From assembly GCF_002866925.1 (NCBI RefSeq), contig NZ_PKUQ01000031.1, forward strand, positions 62,001-126,000: DNA of 64,000 nucleotides. Reading direction: 5' to 3'. Below, piece after piece: positions 17,098 to 28,589 of the stretch (position 1 is its first letter; every line of letters starts with the position of its first letter). The DNA comes from Cohaesibacter celericrescens (GTDB taxonomy: Bacteria; Pseudomonadota; Alphaproteobacteria; Rhizobiales; Cohaesibacteraceae). The translations under genes were made by a program, and so were the position numbers. A model generated the notes under the pieces. The model did no database searches, was not told where the DNA came from, and saw only the letters and a list, made by a program, of their open reading frames with translations.

Positions 17098-19377
17098 TCA
17101 TGAACCCAGATTATATGCGGCCAATGCTGCCATATTGACAATATCGACGTCCCTTGCGCCGAGTGGCAAAATTTGCACAGGCTTATCGAGACCGACAAGC
17201 AACGGCCCCATGATGGTGGCTCCGCCCAGTTCTTGCAGCATTTTGGTGGAAATGGACGCAGCATGGAACGCTGGCATCACCAACACATTGGCTGCACCTG
17301 ACAAACGGCAGAAGGGGTAAGCGGCCATGAGGTCGGGGTTCAAAGCCACATCGGCAGCCATTTCCCCGTCATATTCAAAATCAACCCGACGACGTCCCAG
17401 AATGCCGACAGCCTCTCGCAGACGGTCGGAACGCTCACCTTCAGGATGTCCAAAGGTTGAATAGGCCAACATAGCGACCCTTGGCTCGATACCCAGTTTG
17501 CGAGCAACACCCGAGGCTTCCTCTGCAATATCGGCCAATTGTTCGGCGCTGGGCATATCATGTACGGCCGTATCAGCGACCAAGACAGTACGGTCCTTGC
17601 AAAGCGCGATGGTCACGCCGATTACCCGATGGCCCGGATGGGGATCAATGACCTTCTGGACATCTTCCAGAACGATGGAGTAATTACGGGTCACACCCGA
17701 AATCATCGCATCAGCATCCCCCATTGCAACCATGGAGGCCGCGAAGATATTGCGGTCATTGTTCACCATGCGCAAACAGTCGCGATAAAGATGCCCTTTG
17801 CGTTGCAAGCGACGGAACAAATATTCGGCATATTCATCGCCACGCTCGGACAGACGTGCATTGACCACTTCGATGCCGGGGCGATCAAGGTCGATGCCAG
17901 CCTCTTCTGCAGTCTTGCGAATCAAGCGATCACGCCCGACCAGTATCGCAGTCCCCAATTCTTCGTTGACGAAGGATATTGCGGCACGCATGACGTGCTC
18001 TTCTTCTCCCTCGGCAAAGACCACACGCTTTGGATTGCGACGCACTTTGTCATAAATCCGCTGCAACGTGTTGGCCAATGGGTTCCGACGGGCATTCAAT
18101 TGATTGGCATAGGTGTGCAGATCAACAATGGGCCGGCGTGCAACTCCGCTCTCCATCGCAGCTTTGGCCACGGCAGGCGGAATGGCGCTAATCAGGCGTG
18201 GATCAAACGGCACCGGAATGATATATTCGGGACCAAATTTGGGTCTGTTGCCCTGATAGGCGCTGGCCACTTCGTCAGGCACATCCTCGCGGGCCAACTC
18301 GGCCAGGGCATGGGCCGCCGCGATTTTCATGTGATCGTTGATTTCAGTCGCACGCACATCAAGCGCCCCACGGAACATATAGGGGAAACACAAGACATTG
18401 TTGACCTGGTTGGGATAATCAGAGCGCCCTGTCGCAATGATGGCGTCATCGCGAACGGTTTGAACTTCTTCCGGCGTGATTTCAGGATCGGGGTTGGCCA
18501 TGGCAAAAATGATCGGCTGAGGAGCCATTACGCTGACCATTGCAGGTGTCAGAGCTCCTTTGGCAGACACACCAATGAACACATCAGCACCCGTCAGCGC
18601 ATCTTTCAATGAGCGTGCCTTGGTAGATACCGCGTGGGCGGATTTCCACTGGTTCATACCCTCTAGGCGCCCCTGATAAATGGCACCTTTTGTATCGCAC
18701 AGGATAACATTTTCATGGGGAACGCCCATGGCCTTGAACAGTTCGATACAAGCGATACCCGCAGCGCCTGCTCCGTTGCAGACAACTTTGGTATCTTTGA
18801 TATCGCGCCCTGTCAGATGCAATGAATTGATAAGACCGGCAGCGGCAATGATGGCGGTGCCGTGCTGATCGTCATGAAAAACCGGGATATCCATCATTTC
18901 TTTGAGCTGTTGCTCTATGATGAAGCATTCCGGGGCTTTGATGTCTTCCAGATTGATGCCACCGAACGAGGGTCCAAGATACCGTACGGCGTTTATAAAA
19001 GCATCAGGATCTTCTGTGTCGATTTCCAAGTCAATGGAATCAACATCGGCAAAGCGTTTGAACAGCACCGCCTTGCCTTCCATAACCGGCTTGGACGCCA
19101 GCGCACCCAAATTTCCAAGACCCAGGATAGCTGTCCCGTTGGTGATCACCGCCACAAGATTGCCGCGAACGGTATAATCAAAAGCGCGGGACGCATCCTC
19201 GGATATAGCACGCACCGGTGCTGCTACGCCGGGAGAATAAGCCAGAGACAAATCTCGCTGCGTTGCCATTGGCTTGGTCGCGACGATCTCCAACTTGCCC
19301 GGGCGCCCTTTTTGGTGAAATAGAAGCGCCTCCTCATCAGTAACCGATACGCCTAATTTTACCTTATCTTCTGCCAT
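17098..19377 (-). CDS. maeB: NADP-type malic enzyme with phosphotransacetylase-like domain
   Basis: 759-residue MaeB-type enzyme converting malate to pyruvate and CO2 with reduction of NAD(P). Malic domain about 1-430 with LAYSPGVAAPVR (catalytic Tyr), FHDDQHGTAIIAAAGLINS (metal and substrate region) and the dinucleotide motif VVCNGAGAAGIACIELF. The C-terminal half (about 430-759) resembles phosphate acetyltransferase but in this family it is regulatory, sensing acetyl-CoA. GGAGGT sits seven bases before the ATG. Whether NAD or NADP is preferred cannot be told. Divergent from mutS across about 460 bases. Confidence 0.95.
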   Translation of the reverse strand: MAEDKVKLGVSVTDEEALLFHQKGRPGKLEIVATKPMATQRDLSLAYSPGVAAPVRAISEDASRAFDYTVRGNLVAVITNGTAILGLGNLGALASKPVMEGKAVLFKRFADVDSIDLEIDTEDPDAFINAVRYLGPSFGGINLEDIKAPECFIIEQQLKEMMDIPVFHDDQHGTAIIAAAGLINSLHLTGRDIKDTKVVCNGAGAAGIACIELFKAMGVPHENVILCDTKGAIYQGRLEGMNQWKSAHAVSTKARSLKDALTGADVFIGVSAKGALTPAMVSVMAPQPIIFAMANPDPEITPEEVQTVRDDAIIATGRSDYPNQVNNVLCFPYMFRGALDVRATEINDHMKIAAAHALAELAREDVPDEVASAYQGNRPKFGPEYIIPVPFDPRLISAIPPAVAKAAMESGVARRPIVDLHTYANQLNARRNPLANTLQRIYDKVRRNPKRVVFAEGEEEHVMRAAISFVNEELGTAILVGRDRLIRKTAEEAGIDLDRPGIEVVNARLSERGDEYAEYLFRRLQRKGHLYRDCLRMVNNDRNIFAASMVAMGDADAMISGVTRNYSIVLEDVQKVIDPHPGHRVIGVTIALCKDRTVLVADTAVHDMPSAEQLADIAEEASGVARKLGIEPRVAMLAYSTFGHPEGERSDRLREAVGILGRRRVDFEYDGEMAADVALNPDLMAAYPFCRLSGAANVLVMPAFHAASISTKMLQELGGATIMGPLLVGLDKPVQILPLGARDVDIVNMAALAAYNLGS

Positions 19378-19839
19378 GTGGCTTACCTCCGGTCAATTTT
19401 TGTAGATAGGCCCAGCAGATCCCTGTGCTCGGGTGAGCCACATTGGATGTCCTGTCCTTTGGTTTGGGGTTCCTTGCAGATTTCAAAACAGATCTTGCAA
19501 TCAGCGAGCTCGTTTATGTTCGCTGCGGATGCCCAATGCGCGGACCTGATAACTCGCATGGATATTGAGATTAATATATGCGAAAAATCAAATGCATTTT
19601 TAATTTATCATCTCAAGCAACCAACGGTCGCAAAAAATTGGAATGGCTAGGATACAATAAAAACGGCCTATCCCTTAGTTATGCACATTACGTCTTCATT
19701 CCCCCAGAAACAATCAGCCAAAAGGTGGCAGTTTGTAGTCTCGCCGGTTGCGAGTTGATAGGTTGCTATGCAATCACCTCGTCACAGCCCGAATATAGCC
19801 ACGCTGTTGCAACACATTTCAGGAAGCCAGATCAGTTTC
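19378..19839. other. Divergent control region maeB/mutS
   Basis: About 460 bases without a gene. It contains an A+T-rich block near 19570-19660 with an AATGCATT palindrome; promoters for both directions should lie here but I find no clear consensus pair. If mutS starts at 19768 instead of 19840 the region is shorter. Confidence 0.4.
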
Positions 19840-22548
19840 ATGTCCGACAAGACATCCCCCTCCGAAGACAAAAAAACAGCTGCCTCCTATAAACCGACTC
19901 CCATGATGGAGCAGTTTCTAGAGATCAAAGGTGCCAATCCCGACAGTTTGCTTTTTTACCGCATGGGCGATTTTTACGAGCTGTTTTTCGATGATGCGGT
20001 GCAAGCATCAAAAGCGCTGGGCATAACATTGACCAAGCGCGGCAAACATCTGGGGGAAGACATTCCCATGTGCGGGGTGCCGGTTCATGCGGCAGACGGC
20101 TATCTCGACCGGCTTATTGCGCTCGGCTACAAAGTATCTGTTTGCGAACAGACCGAAGACCCGGCAGAAGCTAAAAAACGTGGTGCAAAATCTGTCGTAC
20201 GCCGCGATGTTGTTCGATTGGTGACGCCGGGGACTTTGACAGAAGAAAGCCTGCTTGACTCAGGCAGTTCTAATTATCTCGCGTCGGTATCACGTGTTAA
20301 AAATGGCGACGAAGGCCATCTGTACGGGCTGTCATGGCTCGAGCTTTCGACAGGCGACTTTGGTGTCTTACAGCTGGATCACCTAAGGCTTGGAGCAGAG
20401 CTTGCTCGCCTTGATCCACGCGAAATAATTGTTTCCGATCACATGTTGATGGATGAAGATTTTCAACCTCTAAAAGACATGTTGCGCACCAGTATCTCAC
20501 CGGTTCCCCGCGCTTTCTTTGACGGATCGACCGCTGCGGATCGTCTGATGGGCTATTTTGGGCTATCGACATTGGACGGCTATGGCCATTTTGAACGAGT
20601 CGAATTGATGGCAGCCAGCGCTGTGCTGGCTTATGTCGAAAAAACCCAGCTGGGTGCCCGTCCTCCCTTAAATCCGCCACAGCGAGAATTGTCTAGCCGT
20701 ACCATGTCTATCGATGCGGCCACACGGGCCAATCTGGAGTTGGTGCGCACCTTGTCAGGAGATAAAAAAGGCAGCCTCCTGTCGGTCATCGACAAAACCG
20801 TCACCGGTGGTGGATCACGCTTACTGGCGGCAAGATTGGCTGCACCGCTGGCTCAGCTGGACGGAATCATCGCACGTCAAAACTCGATCGCATGGTTCCT
20901 GCAACAAACCGGCTTGCGGGAAGATTTGCGAGAAGGCCTTAAAGCCGCCCCCGATATGCCGCGCGCGCTATCCCGCTTGTCTCTGGATCGTGGCGGACCG
21001 AGAGACCTGGGGGCCATCCGCTCGGGCTTTTCCGCTATTTTCGCTCTGCTATCTCACATCGGATCTGCAGCACAAAGCGAACCTCTACCGCAAGAAATCG
21101 GGGACGCGGCGACAGCCCTACAAGCGATGCCAGAGATGCTTGGGCAGTCGCTTTCAGAGGCCTTGAATGACGAATTGCCATTGCAAAAGCGCGATGGTGG
21201 CTTTGTGCGCACTGGCTATGATGCCGGATTGGATGAATTACGCTCCTTGCGGGATGAAAGCCGCAGAGTTATCGCATCATTACAGGCTGATTACGCCAAT
21301 GAGACCGGCATCAAAGCCCTCAAGGTCAAGCACAACAATGTTTTGGGTTACTTTCTTGAGGTCACAGCCAACAATGCGGACAAGATGATGTCTGCGCCTT
21401 TGAACGAGCGCTTTATTCATCGTCAGACACTGGCCAACGCGGTTCGGTTCACCACCACGGAGTTGGCTGATTTAGAGGCTCGCATTGCCTCTGCCGGTGC
21501 AAAAGTGATCGCAATTGAGTTGAGCATTTTTGACCGTTTACGCGATCAGGTTTTAGCTGCTGTGGACCTTATTCAAAAAGCTGCGCGCGCCTTGGCAACC
21601 CTTGATGTCTCCACGGCGCTTGCCTGTCTTGCCGACGAACAAAATTACTGTCGACCGCTGATGGATGACAGCCTTGCCTTTGAAGTGTCCGCCGGTCGTC
21701 ATCCAGTGGTAGAGTTGGCCTTGAGCCGTGATGGCGGCGATCCATTTGTAGCCAATGATTGCGACTTGAGCCCTCAGGCAGGTCATGACAACGGTCGAAT
21801 ATGGCTGATGACAGGCCCCAACATGGCCGGTAAATCAACTTATTTGAGGCAAAATGCGCTGATTGCCATTCTAGCACAAATGGGGTCCTTTGTTCCCGCA
21901 GACCAAGCCCATATAGGCTTGGTGGATCGGTTGTTTTCACGGGTTGGGGCGGCGGATGATTTGGCGCGCGGACGCTCCACATTTATGGTGGAAATGGTCG
22001 AGACGGCAGCCATTCTCAATCAGGCCGGTGAACGCTCACTGGTCATTTTAGACGAAATTGGTCGTGGCACATCAACCTTTGATGGCTTATCCATCGCTTG
22101 GGCGACTATTGAAAGCCTGCATGAGGTCAATCGCTCCCGTGCGTTGTTTGCCACCCATTATCATGAGTTGACCGTACTGCACGAAAAACTGCCGCGCCTC
22201 AACAATGCCACGGTCAAAGTCAAGGAATGGCAAGGGGACGTAGTGTTTTTGCACGAAATCGTGCCCGGTGCGGCCGATCGGTCTTATGGCATCCAAGTAG
22301 CAAAATTGGCTGGCTTGCCTGACGTGGTCATCAATCGTGCCCGTGATGTATTGGAATCACTTGAAGAGGGAGATCGGCAATCGCCCGCTTTGACCATTGA
22401 TGATTTGCCTCTTTTTTCAGCAACAGCTCAAAAAGAAGTCAATAAGGAAACGGATTTTCTACGGGATGCTCTTAACGGGATCAACCCTGATGACATGAGC
22501 CCACGTGAAGCTCAGCAAGCCCTATACCGGCTCAAGGGCCTTGTCTGA
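19840..22548 (+). CDS. mutS: DNA mismatch repair protein MutS
   Basis: 902-residue mismatch-recognition ATPase. The N-terminal domain begins [20 protein letters not shown] and contains [13 protein letters not shown], including the Phe-x-Glu mismatch wedge. The ATPase carries Walker [16 protein letters not shown] (about 685), Walker B/signature [18 protein letters not shown] and ATHYHEL. Start uncertain: ATG 19840 ([10 protein letters not shown]) gives the length typical of the family; ATG 19768 would add 24 residues. Its 3' end overlaps an open extension of glnD but the likely glnD start lies 142 bases beyond. Confidence 0.96.
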   Translation: MSDKTSPSEDKKTAASYKPTPMMEQFLEIKGANPDSLLFYRMGDFYELFFDDAVQASKALGITLTKRGKHLGEDIPMCGVPVHAADGYLDRLIALGYKVSVCEQTEDPAEAKKRGAKSVVRRDVVRLVTPGTLTEESLLDSGSSNYLASVSRVKNGDEGHLYGLSWLELSTGDFGVLQLDHLRLGAELARLDPREIIVSDHMLMDEDFQPLKDMLRTSISPVPRAFFDGSTAADRLMGYFGLSTLDGYGHFERVELMAASAVLAYVEKTQLGARPPLNPPQRELSSRTMSIDAATRANLELVRTLSGDKKGSLLSVIDKTVTGGGSRLLAARLAAPLAQLDGIIARQNSIAWFLQQTGLREDLREGLKAAPDMPRALSRLSLDRGGPRDLGAIRSGFSAIFALLSHIGSAAQSEPLPQEIGDAATALQAMPEMLGQSLSEALNDELPLQKRDGGFVRTGYDAGLDELRSLRDESRRVIASLQADYANETGIKALKVKHNNVLGYFLEVTANNADKMMSAPLNERFIHRQTLANAVRFTTTELADLEARIASAGAKVIAIELSIFDRLRDQVLAAVDLIQKAARALATLDVSTALACLADEQNYCRPLMDDSLAFEVSAGRHPVVELALSRDGGDPFVANDCDLSPQAGHDNGRIWLMTGPNMAGKSTYLRQNALIAILAQMGSFVPADQAHIGLVDRLFSRVGAADDLARGRSTFMVEMVETAAILNQAGERSLVILDEIGRGTSTFDGLSIAWATIESLHEVNRSRALFATHYHELTVLHEKLPRLNNATVKVKEWQGDVVFLHEIVPGAADRSYGIQVAKLAGLPDVVINRARDVLESLEEGDRQSPALTIDDLPLFSATAQKEVNKETDFLRDALNGINPDDMSPREAQQALYRLKGLV

Positions 22549-22690
22549 GACCAATGGAAAGAACTTGACGCCCTGCGATATCGGGTCGAACATTGGCGCG
22601 AATATTGCTTCACTGCACTGTCCACATAGCAATCTGTTGTGCTCGGTTGCGCTATCCATGGGTTCGTCCCCGAAAAACAAGGCAAAGACT

Positions 22691-25501
22691 ATGCATATTT
22701 CTCCTCATACCGATCATTTGATCGATGTTGACGCCACCCGCGCCAAGATGGAGCAAATCGTCGCCGACAAAGGTGGGGATGCCAAGGATTTCGAAACGCG
22801 GGCCGAGATCCTAGCTTTGCTCAAAGAGATGTTGCAGGCAGGAAGAGACCGTGCCGAGCAGCTTTTGCATGAAGACGGCCTTGGCATCTTATGTGCTATT
22901 CGATTGTCCTATCTGGAAGACCAGATCATAACCCTGATCTACCGCTTTGCCATTGAACATGTCTATCCGGTCAACAATCCTTCGGCATCGGAGCGTCTGG
23001 CTGTCGTGGCTGTTGGTGGCTACGGCCGCGCGACATTGGCCCCCCATTCAGATATCGATCTTTTGTTTCTATTGCCCTACAAACAGACCCCTTGGGGTGA
23101 AAGTGTCGTTGAATATATTCTGTATATGCTGTGGGATCTGGGCCAAAAGGTCGGCCACGCCACCCGCACACTGGATGAATGCGTGCGGTTGTCTCGTACC
23201 GACATGACCATCCGCACCTCCATTCTCGAAGCGCGCTTCATTGATGGCGAAAAACCGCTTTATGACGGCTTGATCGACAAATTCGACAAAGAAGTGCTGC
23301 GCAATACCAGCGCGGAATTCATTGCTGCCAAACTGGCCGAACGGGATGCCCGCCACACCCAACAGGGCAACTCGCGTTATATGGTTGAGCCTAACATCAA
23401 AGAGGGCAAGGGTGGACTGCGTGATCTGCAGACGCTGTTCTGGATAGGTCAATATGCCTATCGCGTGCGCAGAGGCAAAGACTTGATCAAGGCAGGGGTG
23501 TTTACCCAAGAGGAATACACCCGCTTTAAAAAGACCAACAACCACCTTTGGACGGTGCGTTGTCATTTGCATTTTCTCACCAACCGTCCCGAAGAGCGCG
23601 TAACCTTTGATGTGCAACGCGAGCTTTCCAGCCGGATGGGTTATCAACCGCGCCCGGGCCACAGCGCCATCGAACGTTTTATGCGACACTATTTCCTGAT
23701 TGCCAAAGAAGTGGGTGAGATCACCCGCATTTTCTGCGCTGCTCTGGAAGAAGATTTTGGTCAACAAGCACCGGGAATCAACCGCTTCTTTGCTGCCATC
23801 CCTTTCCCCAATCGATATAGCAAGCGCAAGATTCGGGATGCGGAAGGATTTTTAATTGACCACGGTCGTATATCAGTGGTGAGCGAGACCGTCTTTAGCG
23901 ACAATCCTGTGAATTTGCTGCGTATCTTTGAATTGGCGGATACCGAGAACCTGTCTTTTCATCCCGATGCCATGCAGGCGATCCATCATAATTTGCGTTT
24001 GATTGATAATGATTTGCGCAACAATCCAGAAGCCAATGCAACCTTCCTTCGCATTCTGACCTCGCGGCGCGACCCTGAAAGCGTGTTGAGACGCATGACT
24101 GAAGCAGGCGTATTGGGCCGGTTTATCCCTGAATTTGGCCAAATCGTCGCTATGATGCAGTTCAACATGTATCACCATTATACGGTGGATGAACATTTGT
24201 TGCGGGCAGTAGGCATCCTGTCTGAGATTGAAAAACAGGAACTGGAAGAAGAGCATCCTCTGGCGCATGACTTGATCCCCAACATCAAGGATCGTGTTGT
24301 GCTCTATGTTGCTGTGTTCCTGCATGATATCGCCAAGGGCCGGCCGGAACGACACTCACCAGCGGGTGCTGCTGTGGCGCAAGAGCTGTGCCCTCGCTTG
24401 GGACTGAATGAAGAACAAACCGAAAAAGTGGCTTGGCTGATCATGGAACATCTGACCATGAGTCAAGTGTCCCAAACCCGCGACTTATCGGACCGGAAAA
24501 CCATCCTTGATTTCTGCAATGTTGTGCAGACCTTGGAAAAAATGCGCATGCTCTTGATCCTCACTGTGGTCGACGTCAAGGCGGTTGGACCCGGTGTCTG
24601 GAATGGCTGGAAAGGCCAGTTGCTGCGAACGCTCTATTCTGAAGCCGAGCCAATCCTGACTGGTGGTCACTCACAACAAAGCCGCGATAGCCGCGTTGCG
24701 CGCATCAAGGATCAATTGTCCACACAGCTTGAAGGCTGGAGCCAAAAGGAAATCGATCAGTATCTCGATTTGCATTATTCCGCCTATTGGCTGCGCACCG
24801 ATGTAGCCAATGCCGTTCTCCATGCGGAACTAATCCGGGAGGCCGACAAGAAAAATCAAAAAGTTGCTACGTCCATCAAGGCTTACGAATTTGAAGCCAT
24901 CACAGAAATCACCATTCTCGCACCTGACCATCCTAGATTGCTGTCAATGATTGCGGGGGCCTGCTCGGCGGCGGGGGCCAATATTGTCGATGCGATGGTC
25001 TTCACCACCACCGATGGGCGCGCGCTGGATACCATTCTTATCAATCGCGAATTTGATGAAGACCGCGATGAACGCCGACGCGCCAACCGCGTGGTCGATT
25101 TGCTGGTACAGGTCTTGAGGGGCGAAACACGTTTGCCGCCACTTGTGGATCAAAAGGAAAGCCACAAAAAGCGCTTCAAAACCTTCCGCACCAAACCAAA
25201 AGTATCAATCAACAATGATTTGTCCAATCAGGCGACCGTGGTTGAGGTGGAAGGACTGGATCGCTCGGGGCTGTTGTCTGCTTTGACACGTACACTCTCC
25301 GCGCTCAATCTGGACATCGCATCGGCGCACATCTCCACTTTTGGCGAGCGCGTGGTTGATGCTTTTTATGTCACCGATTTAACAGGTGCAAAAATCACCA
25401 ATACGGACCGGCAAAAAGCCATTGAGGCCAGCATGATCGAAGCCATGATTGGTCCTTCCAAGCCAAATCAGGGCAAAGGCAAGCGCAAGGGAAAAAGCTA
25501 A
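22691..25501 (+). CDS. glnD: Bifunctional PII uridylyltransferase/uridylyl-removing enzyme
   Basis: 936-residue nitrogen sensor that uridylylates PII proteins when glutamine is low and reverses this when it is high. Nucleotidyltransferase motif GGYGRATLAPHSDIDLLFL (about 106), HD hydrolase motif HDIAKGRPERHSPAG (about 545), and two C-terminal ACT domains (about 736 and 850) that bind glutamine. Start at ATG 22691 has AAGG eight bases upstream; an in-frame GTG at 22505 inside mutS and an ATG at 22658 are alternatives. The mutS-glnD order is the rhizobial one. Confidence 0.95.
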   Translation: MHISPHTDHLIDVDATRAKMEQIVADKGGDAKDFETRAEILALLKEMLQAGRDRAEQLLHEDGLGILCAIRLSYLEDQIITLIYRFAIEHVYPVNNPSASERLAVVAVGGYGRATLAPHSDIDLLFLLPYKQTPWGESVVEYILYMLWDLGQKVGHATRTLDECVRLSRTDMTIRTSILEARFIDGEKPLYDGLIDKFDKEVLRNTSAEFIAAKLAERDARHTQQGNSRYMVEPNIKEGKGGLRDLQTLFWIGQYAYRVRRGKDLIKAGVFTQEEYTRFKKTNNHLWTVRCHLHFLTNRPEERVTFDVQRELSSRMGYQPRPGHSAIERFMRHYFLIAKEVGEITRIFCAALEEDFGQQAPGINRFFAAIPFPNRYSKRKIRDAEGFLIDHGRISVVSETVFSDNPVNLLRIFELADTENLSFHPDAMQAIHHNLRLIDNDLRNNPEANATFLRILTSRRDPESVLRRMTEAGVLGRFIPEFGQIVAMMQFNMYHHYTVDEHLLRAVGILSEIEKQELEEEHPLAHDLIPNIKDRVVLYVAVFLHDIAKGRPERHSPAGAAVAQELCPRLGLNEEQTEKVAWLIMEHLTMSQVSQTRDLSDRKTILDFCNVVQTLEKMRMLLILTVVDVKAVGPGVWNGWKGQLLRTLYSEAEPILTGGHSQQSRDSRVARIKDQLSTQLEGWSQKEIDQYLDLHYSAYWLRTDVANAVLHAELIREADKKNQKVATSIKAYEFEAITEITILAPDHPRLLSMIAGACSAAGANIVDAMVFTTTDGRALDTILINREFDEDRDERRRANRVVDLLVQVLRGETRLPPLVDQKESHKKRFKTFRTKPKVSINNDLSNQATVVEVEGLDRSGLLSALTRTLSALNLDIASAHISTFGERVVDAFYVTDLTGAKITNTDRQKAIEASMIEAMIGPSKPNQGKGKRKGKS

Positions 25502-25613
25502 CAAACCGGTGAATTGCCTTTGATCCGCTTCTCAAGCAAGCCATAAGTCGATATAGCAGTCTCTTGGACTGTGGGACTGCTGTGCCTGACGGTAAGAAGT
25601 GAAGGATCATGCG

Positions 25614-27173
25614 ATGTCGATGCTGAAGAATTTCGCCACTGTCGGCGTGGCGACCCTGTCCAGCAGGGTCTTGGGATTTGTCCGCGACATTTTGATTGCA
25701 GCCAGCCTTGGGTCCGGACCCATTGCTGACGCCTTTTTTGTTGCTTTTCGCTTGCCCAATCTGTTTCGCCGGTTGTTTGCAGAAGGGGCCTTTAACTCGG
25801 CCTTTGTGCCGATTTTTGCCGGATCATTGGAAGACCAAGGCAAAGATGGTGCGCGACGCGTGGCTGAAGAGATTATGGCAGGATTGTTGCTTGTCTTGCT
25901 GATTTTCACAGCCCTTGCTGAATTGGCAATGCCGTTGATGATTCACCTGCTGGCCCCCGGCTTCACTGAAGACCCGAGCAAGTTCGATCTGGCGGTGGTG
26001 TTGACACGCATCACATTCCCCTATCTGATCTGTATGTCCCTGATCGCTTTCCTGTCAGGCATTCTCAATTCACTGGGCAAATTTGCTGCCGCCGCCTTTG
26101 CGCCCGTACTGCTTAATGTAGTGTTGATTGCGACGCTTATGCTGGTTTTGTTTGTCGGTGCTGACAACAGTCCGCTCGCTGGATATTACCTCGCTTGGGG
26201 CGTGTTCCTGGCCGGATTTGTTCAATTGGCCGCCCTCGTTTGGGCCTTGCTGCACGCCAAATTCCCCTTGTCTTTTCGAAAGCCCGCCAATACCGCCAAT
26301 GTCAAGAAATTGCTCAAACTGGGCGTTCCGGGCATTATCGCTGGTGGCGTGACGCAACTCAATATTACCATCGGCACAATCATCGCCTCTTTTCAGGCTG
26401 GCGCCGTATCTTACCTGTATTATGCTGATCGGGTGTATCAATTGCCTCTGGGCGTGGTCGGCATTGCTATCGGGGTGGTGTTATTGCCCGATTTGGCGCG
26501 CAAAGTACGCGCCGAGGACAAAACCGCCGTTGACAACGCACAGAATAGGGCGATGGAATTTGCCATGTTTTTAACGCTGCCAGCCGCCGTGGCGCTGGCC
26601 GTGGTGCCCGAACAGATCATCGCGGTGTTGTTCCAGCGCGGGCAATTCAGCACTGACGACACTCATATGACGGCCCTCGCCCTGTCCGCCTTTGCCTTTG
26701 GACTGCCTGCCTTTGTACTCAACAAAGTACTGTCTCCAGGCTTTTTTGCACGGCATGACACCCAAACGCCGATGAAATTCGCAGCCATCGCGATGATCAT
26801 CAATGTCATTGGGTCGCTGGCGTTGTTTCCCTATATCTCCCACATGGGCATTGCCGTGGCCACCACCATCGCGGGTTGGATCAACGCGCTGTTGCTTGGA
26901 GTTACCCTCTGGCGGCGCGGGCATTTCCGTGCCGACGGTCTGTTGATGCGGCGGTTGGCCATGTTCCTGCTGTCCTCGCTCGTCATGGGAGCCGGTGTCT
27001 GGTGGTTGGGGCAATTGTTGGCCCCGTGGTTTGAAGATTCACTCTTGCTTACACGTATCACAGGGTTGGTTCTGTTGGTGGGGGCAGGTATAGCGCTGTT
27101 CCTCATAGCCTCTCTGGGCACAGGGGCGATATCCTTTTCCGAATTAAAACGCCGGTTGCGTCGCAGAGCATAA
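25614..27173 (+). CDS. murJ: Lipid II flippase MurJ
   Basis: 519-residue integral membrane protein of the MOP superfamily, which moves lipid II across the inner membrane for peptidoglycan synthesis. About 14 hydrophobic segments are visible. Family motifs are SRVLGFVRDILIA, ADAFFVAFRLPNLFRRLFAE and GAFNSAFVPIF near the N-terminus. ATG 25614 has AAGG eight bases upstream; a GTG at 25599 would add five residues. It follows glnD by 112 bases and precedes trpS, an order shared by many rhizobia. Confidence 0.95.
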   Translation: MSMLKNFATVGVATLSSRVLGFVRDILIAASLGSGPIADAFFVAFRLPNLFRRLFAEGAFNSAFVPIFAGSLEDQGKDGARRVAEEIMAGLLLVLLIFTALAELAMPLMIHLLAPGFTEDPSKFDLAVVLTRITFPYLICMSLIAFLSGILNSLGKFAAAAFAPVLLNVVLIATLMLVLFVGADNSPLAGYYLAWGVFLAGFVQLAALVWALLHAKFPLSFRKPANTANVKKLLKLGVPGIIAGGVTQLNITIGTIIASFQAGAVSYLYYADRVYQLPLGVVGIAIGVVLLPDLARKVRAEDKTAVDNAQNRAMEFAMFLTLPAAVALAVVPEQIIAVLFQRGQFSTDDTHMTALALSAFAFGLPAFVLNKVLSPGFFARHDTQTPMKFAAIAMIINVIGSLALFPYISHMGIAVATTIAGWINALLLGVTLWRRGHFRADGLLMRRLAMFLLSSLVMGAGVWWLGQLLAPWFEDSLLLTRITGLVLLVGAGIALFLIASLGTGAISFSELKRRLRRRA

Positions 27174-27345
27174 AGCAGGCGAAAACCAACCAAAATACCT
27201 TGCAAGCTGTCCATGCTTGTCCGATAACTCCTCTTGTCTGACGCCTATTCCACCCGACAAATCGAGTGATCTTCTGCAATAGGCTCTCCTTTGTACCCTC
27301 CCCCCTCGCGCTTCCACCCGCTTGGGCAACATTATGAGGCATATC

Positions 27346-28425
27346 ATGGCCACCTTTGAGCCACGCGTTTTTTCCGGCATTCAGCCATCAGGCAACCTGC
27401 ATCTGGGCAACTATCTTGGTGCAATCACCAAGTTTGTCGATTTACAGTCTTCCTACAATTGCGTCTTCTGCGTTGTTGATCAGCATGCCATCACAGTCTG
27501 GCAAGACCCCGAAGGTTTGGTCCGGCGCACACGCGAAGTAACAGCGGGCTTTCTTGCCTCTGGCATCGATCCGGAAAAGCATATTGTTTTCAATCAGAGC
27601 CAAGTTGCAGCCCATGCACAATTGGCGTGGGTGTTCAACTGCGTGGCACGTATGGGTTGGCTCAACCGCATGACCCAATTCAAGGATAAAGCAGGCAAAA
27701 ACCGTGAGAATGTTTCGACCGGACTGTTTGTCTATCCCAATCTGATGTCTGCCGATATCCTGATCTATAAGGCAACCCATGTGCCGGTTGGCGAAGATCA
27801 GAAGCAACATCTTGAGTTGGCGCGCGACACAGCACAGAAATTCAACATCGACTATGCAGAGCGCATCGCTGCGCTGGGGTATGGAGTGGAAAATATTGGC
27901 CGGGACGTAACCACCGATCCTGAGCAGATATTCTTCCCACAACCAGAACCGCTGATTGGCGGCCCTGCTCCTCGTGTGATGTCGTTGCGTGACGGTTCCA
28001 AAAAAATGTCGTCCTCAGACGCGTCAGACAAAGCACGCATCAATATGACCGACGATGAAGACACCATTGCGCTGAAAATTCGCAAGGCCAAAACCGACCC
28101 TCAAGCCCTGCCAAGCGAAGTGGATGGCCTTGAGGGGCGGGCTGAAGCCTCCAATCTCGTCGGTATTTACGCGGCCCTTTCAGGGGCGTCCAAGGAAGAT
28201 GTCTTGGGTGAATATGGCGGCTTGGAATTTTCCAAATTCAAGCCAGCTCTGATTGAGCTTTCTGTCAGCAAGCTTTCGCCAATCACAGGAGAAATGCGCC
28301 GCTTGATGGACGATGCATCCTACATCGATGGCGTCTTGGCCAAAGGGGCCGAGCGGGCGGAGGCCATTGCCAACCCTATTCTTGATCAGGTCAAAGACAT
28401 CGTCGGCTTCATTCGCAGAAAATAG
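27346..28425 (+). CDS. trpS: Tryptophanyl-tRNA synthetase
   Basis: 359-residue class I synthetase that charges tRNA-Trp. The HIGH-type motif is in [19 protein letters not shown] (about 6-24) and the KMSKS-type loop is [23 protein letters not shown] is the conserved adenylate region. ATG 27346 has GAGG six bases upstream; a GTG at 27322 is in frame but less likely. A strong terminator follows. Confidence 0.96.
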   Translation: MATFEPRVFSGIQPSGNLHLGNYLGAITKFVDLQSSYNCVFCVVDQHAITVWQDPEGLVRRTREVTAGFLASGIDPEKHIVFNQSQVAAHAQLAWVFNCVARMGWLNRMTQFKDKAGKNRENVSTGLFVYPNLMSADILIYKATHVPVGEDQKQHLELARDTAQKFNIDYAERIAALGYGVENIGRDVTTDPEQIFFPQPEPLIGGPAPRVMSLRDGSKKMSSSDASDKARINMTDDEDTIALKIRKAKTDPQALPSEVDGLEGRAEASNLVGIYAALSGASKEDVLGEYGGLEFSKFKPALIELSVSKLSPITGEMRRLMDDASYIDGVLAKGAERAEAIANPILDQVKDIVGFIRRK

Positions 28426-28450
28426 CGCCGTCAACCGGATCAAATGAACC

Positions 28451-28497
28451 AACAAGGCCCGACTTGCCTGTATCAGGGCAGACTCGGGCCTTGTTTT
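28451..28497 (+). terminator. Terminator of trpS
   Basis: 12-bp perfect outer stem AACAAGGCCCGA/TCGGGCCTTGTT (28451-28462, 28484-28495) with a further short inner stem, followed by TTTT. Confidence 0.85.
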
Positions 28498-28589
28498 GGT
28501 TAAAGCATGCACAGTGGAACCCACAAGAATTACGGGCTGTGTAAAAAGCCCCTCTTGCCCAAAGGGGCCGGACATGGCAGGCTCATTCT

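Noticed and set aside
16908-17264. N-terminal extension of the LuxR-type regulator
   Set aside because: The frame is open but overlaps maeB and its terminator on the same strand; a good ribosome binding site supports the start at 16907.
17539-18612. Long open frame (357 codons) on the plus strand opposite maeB
   Set aside because: It is the antisense shadow of maeB. Its composition (many His, Ile, Gln) mirrors reverse codons, it has no family motif, and maeB is beyond doubt.
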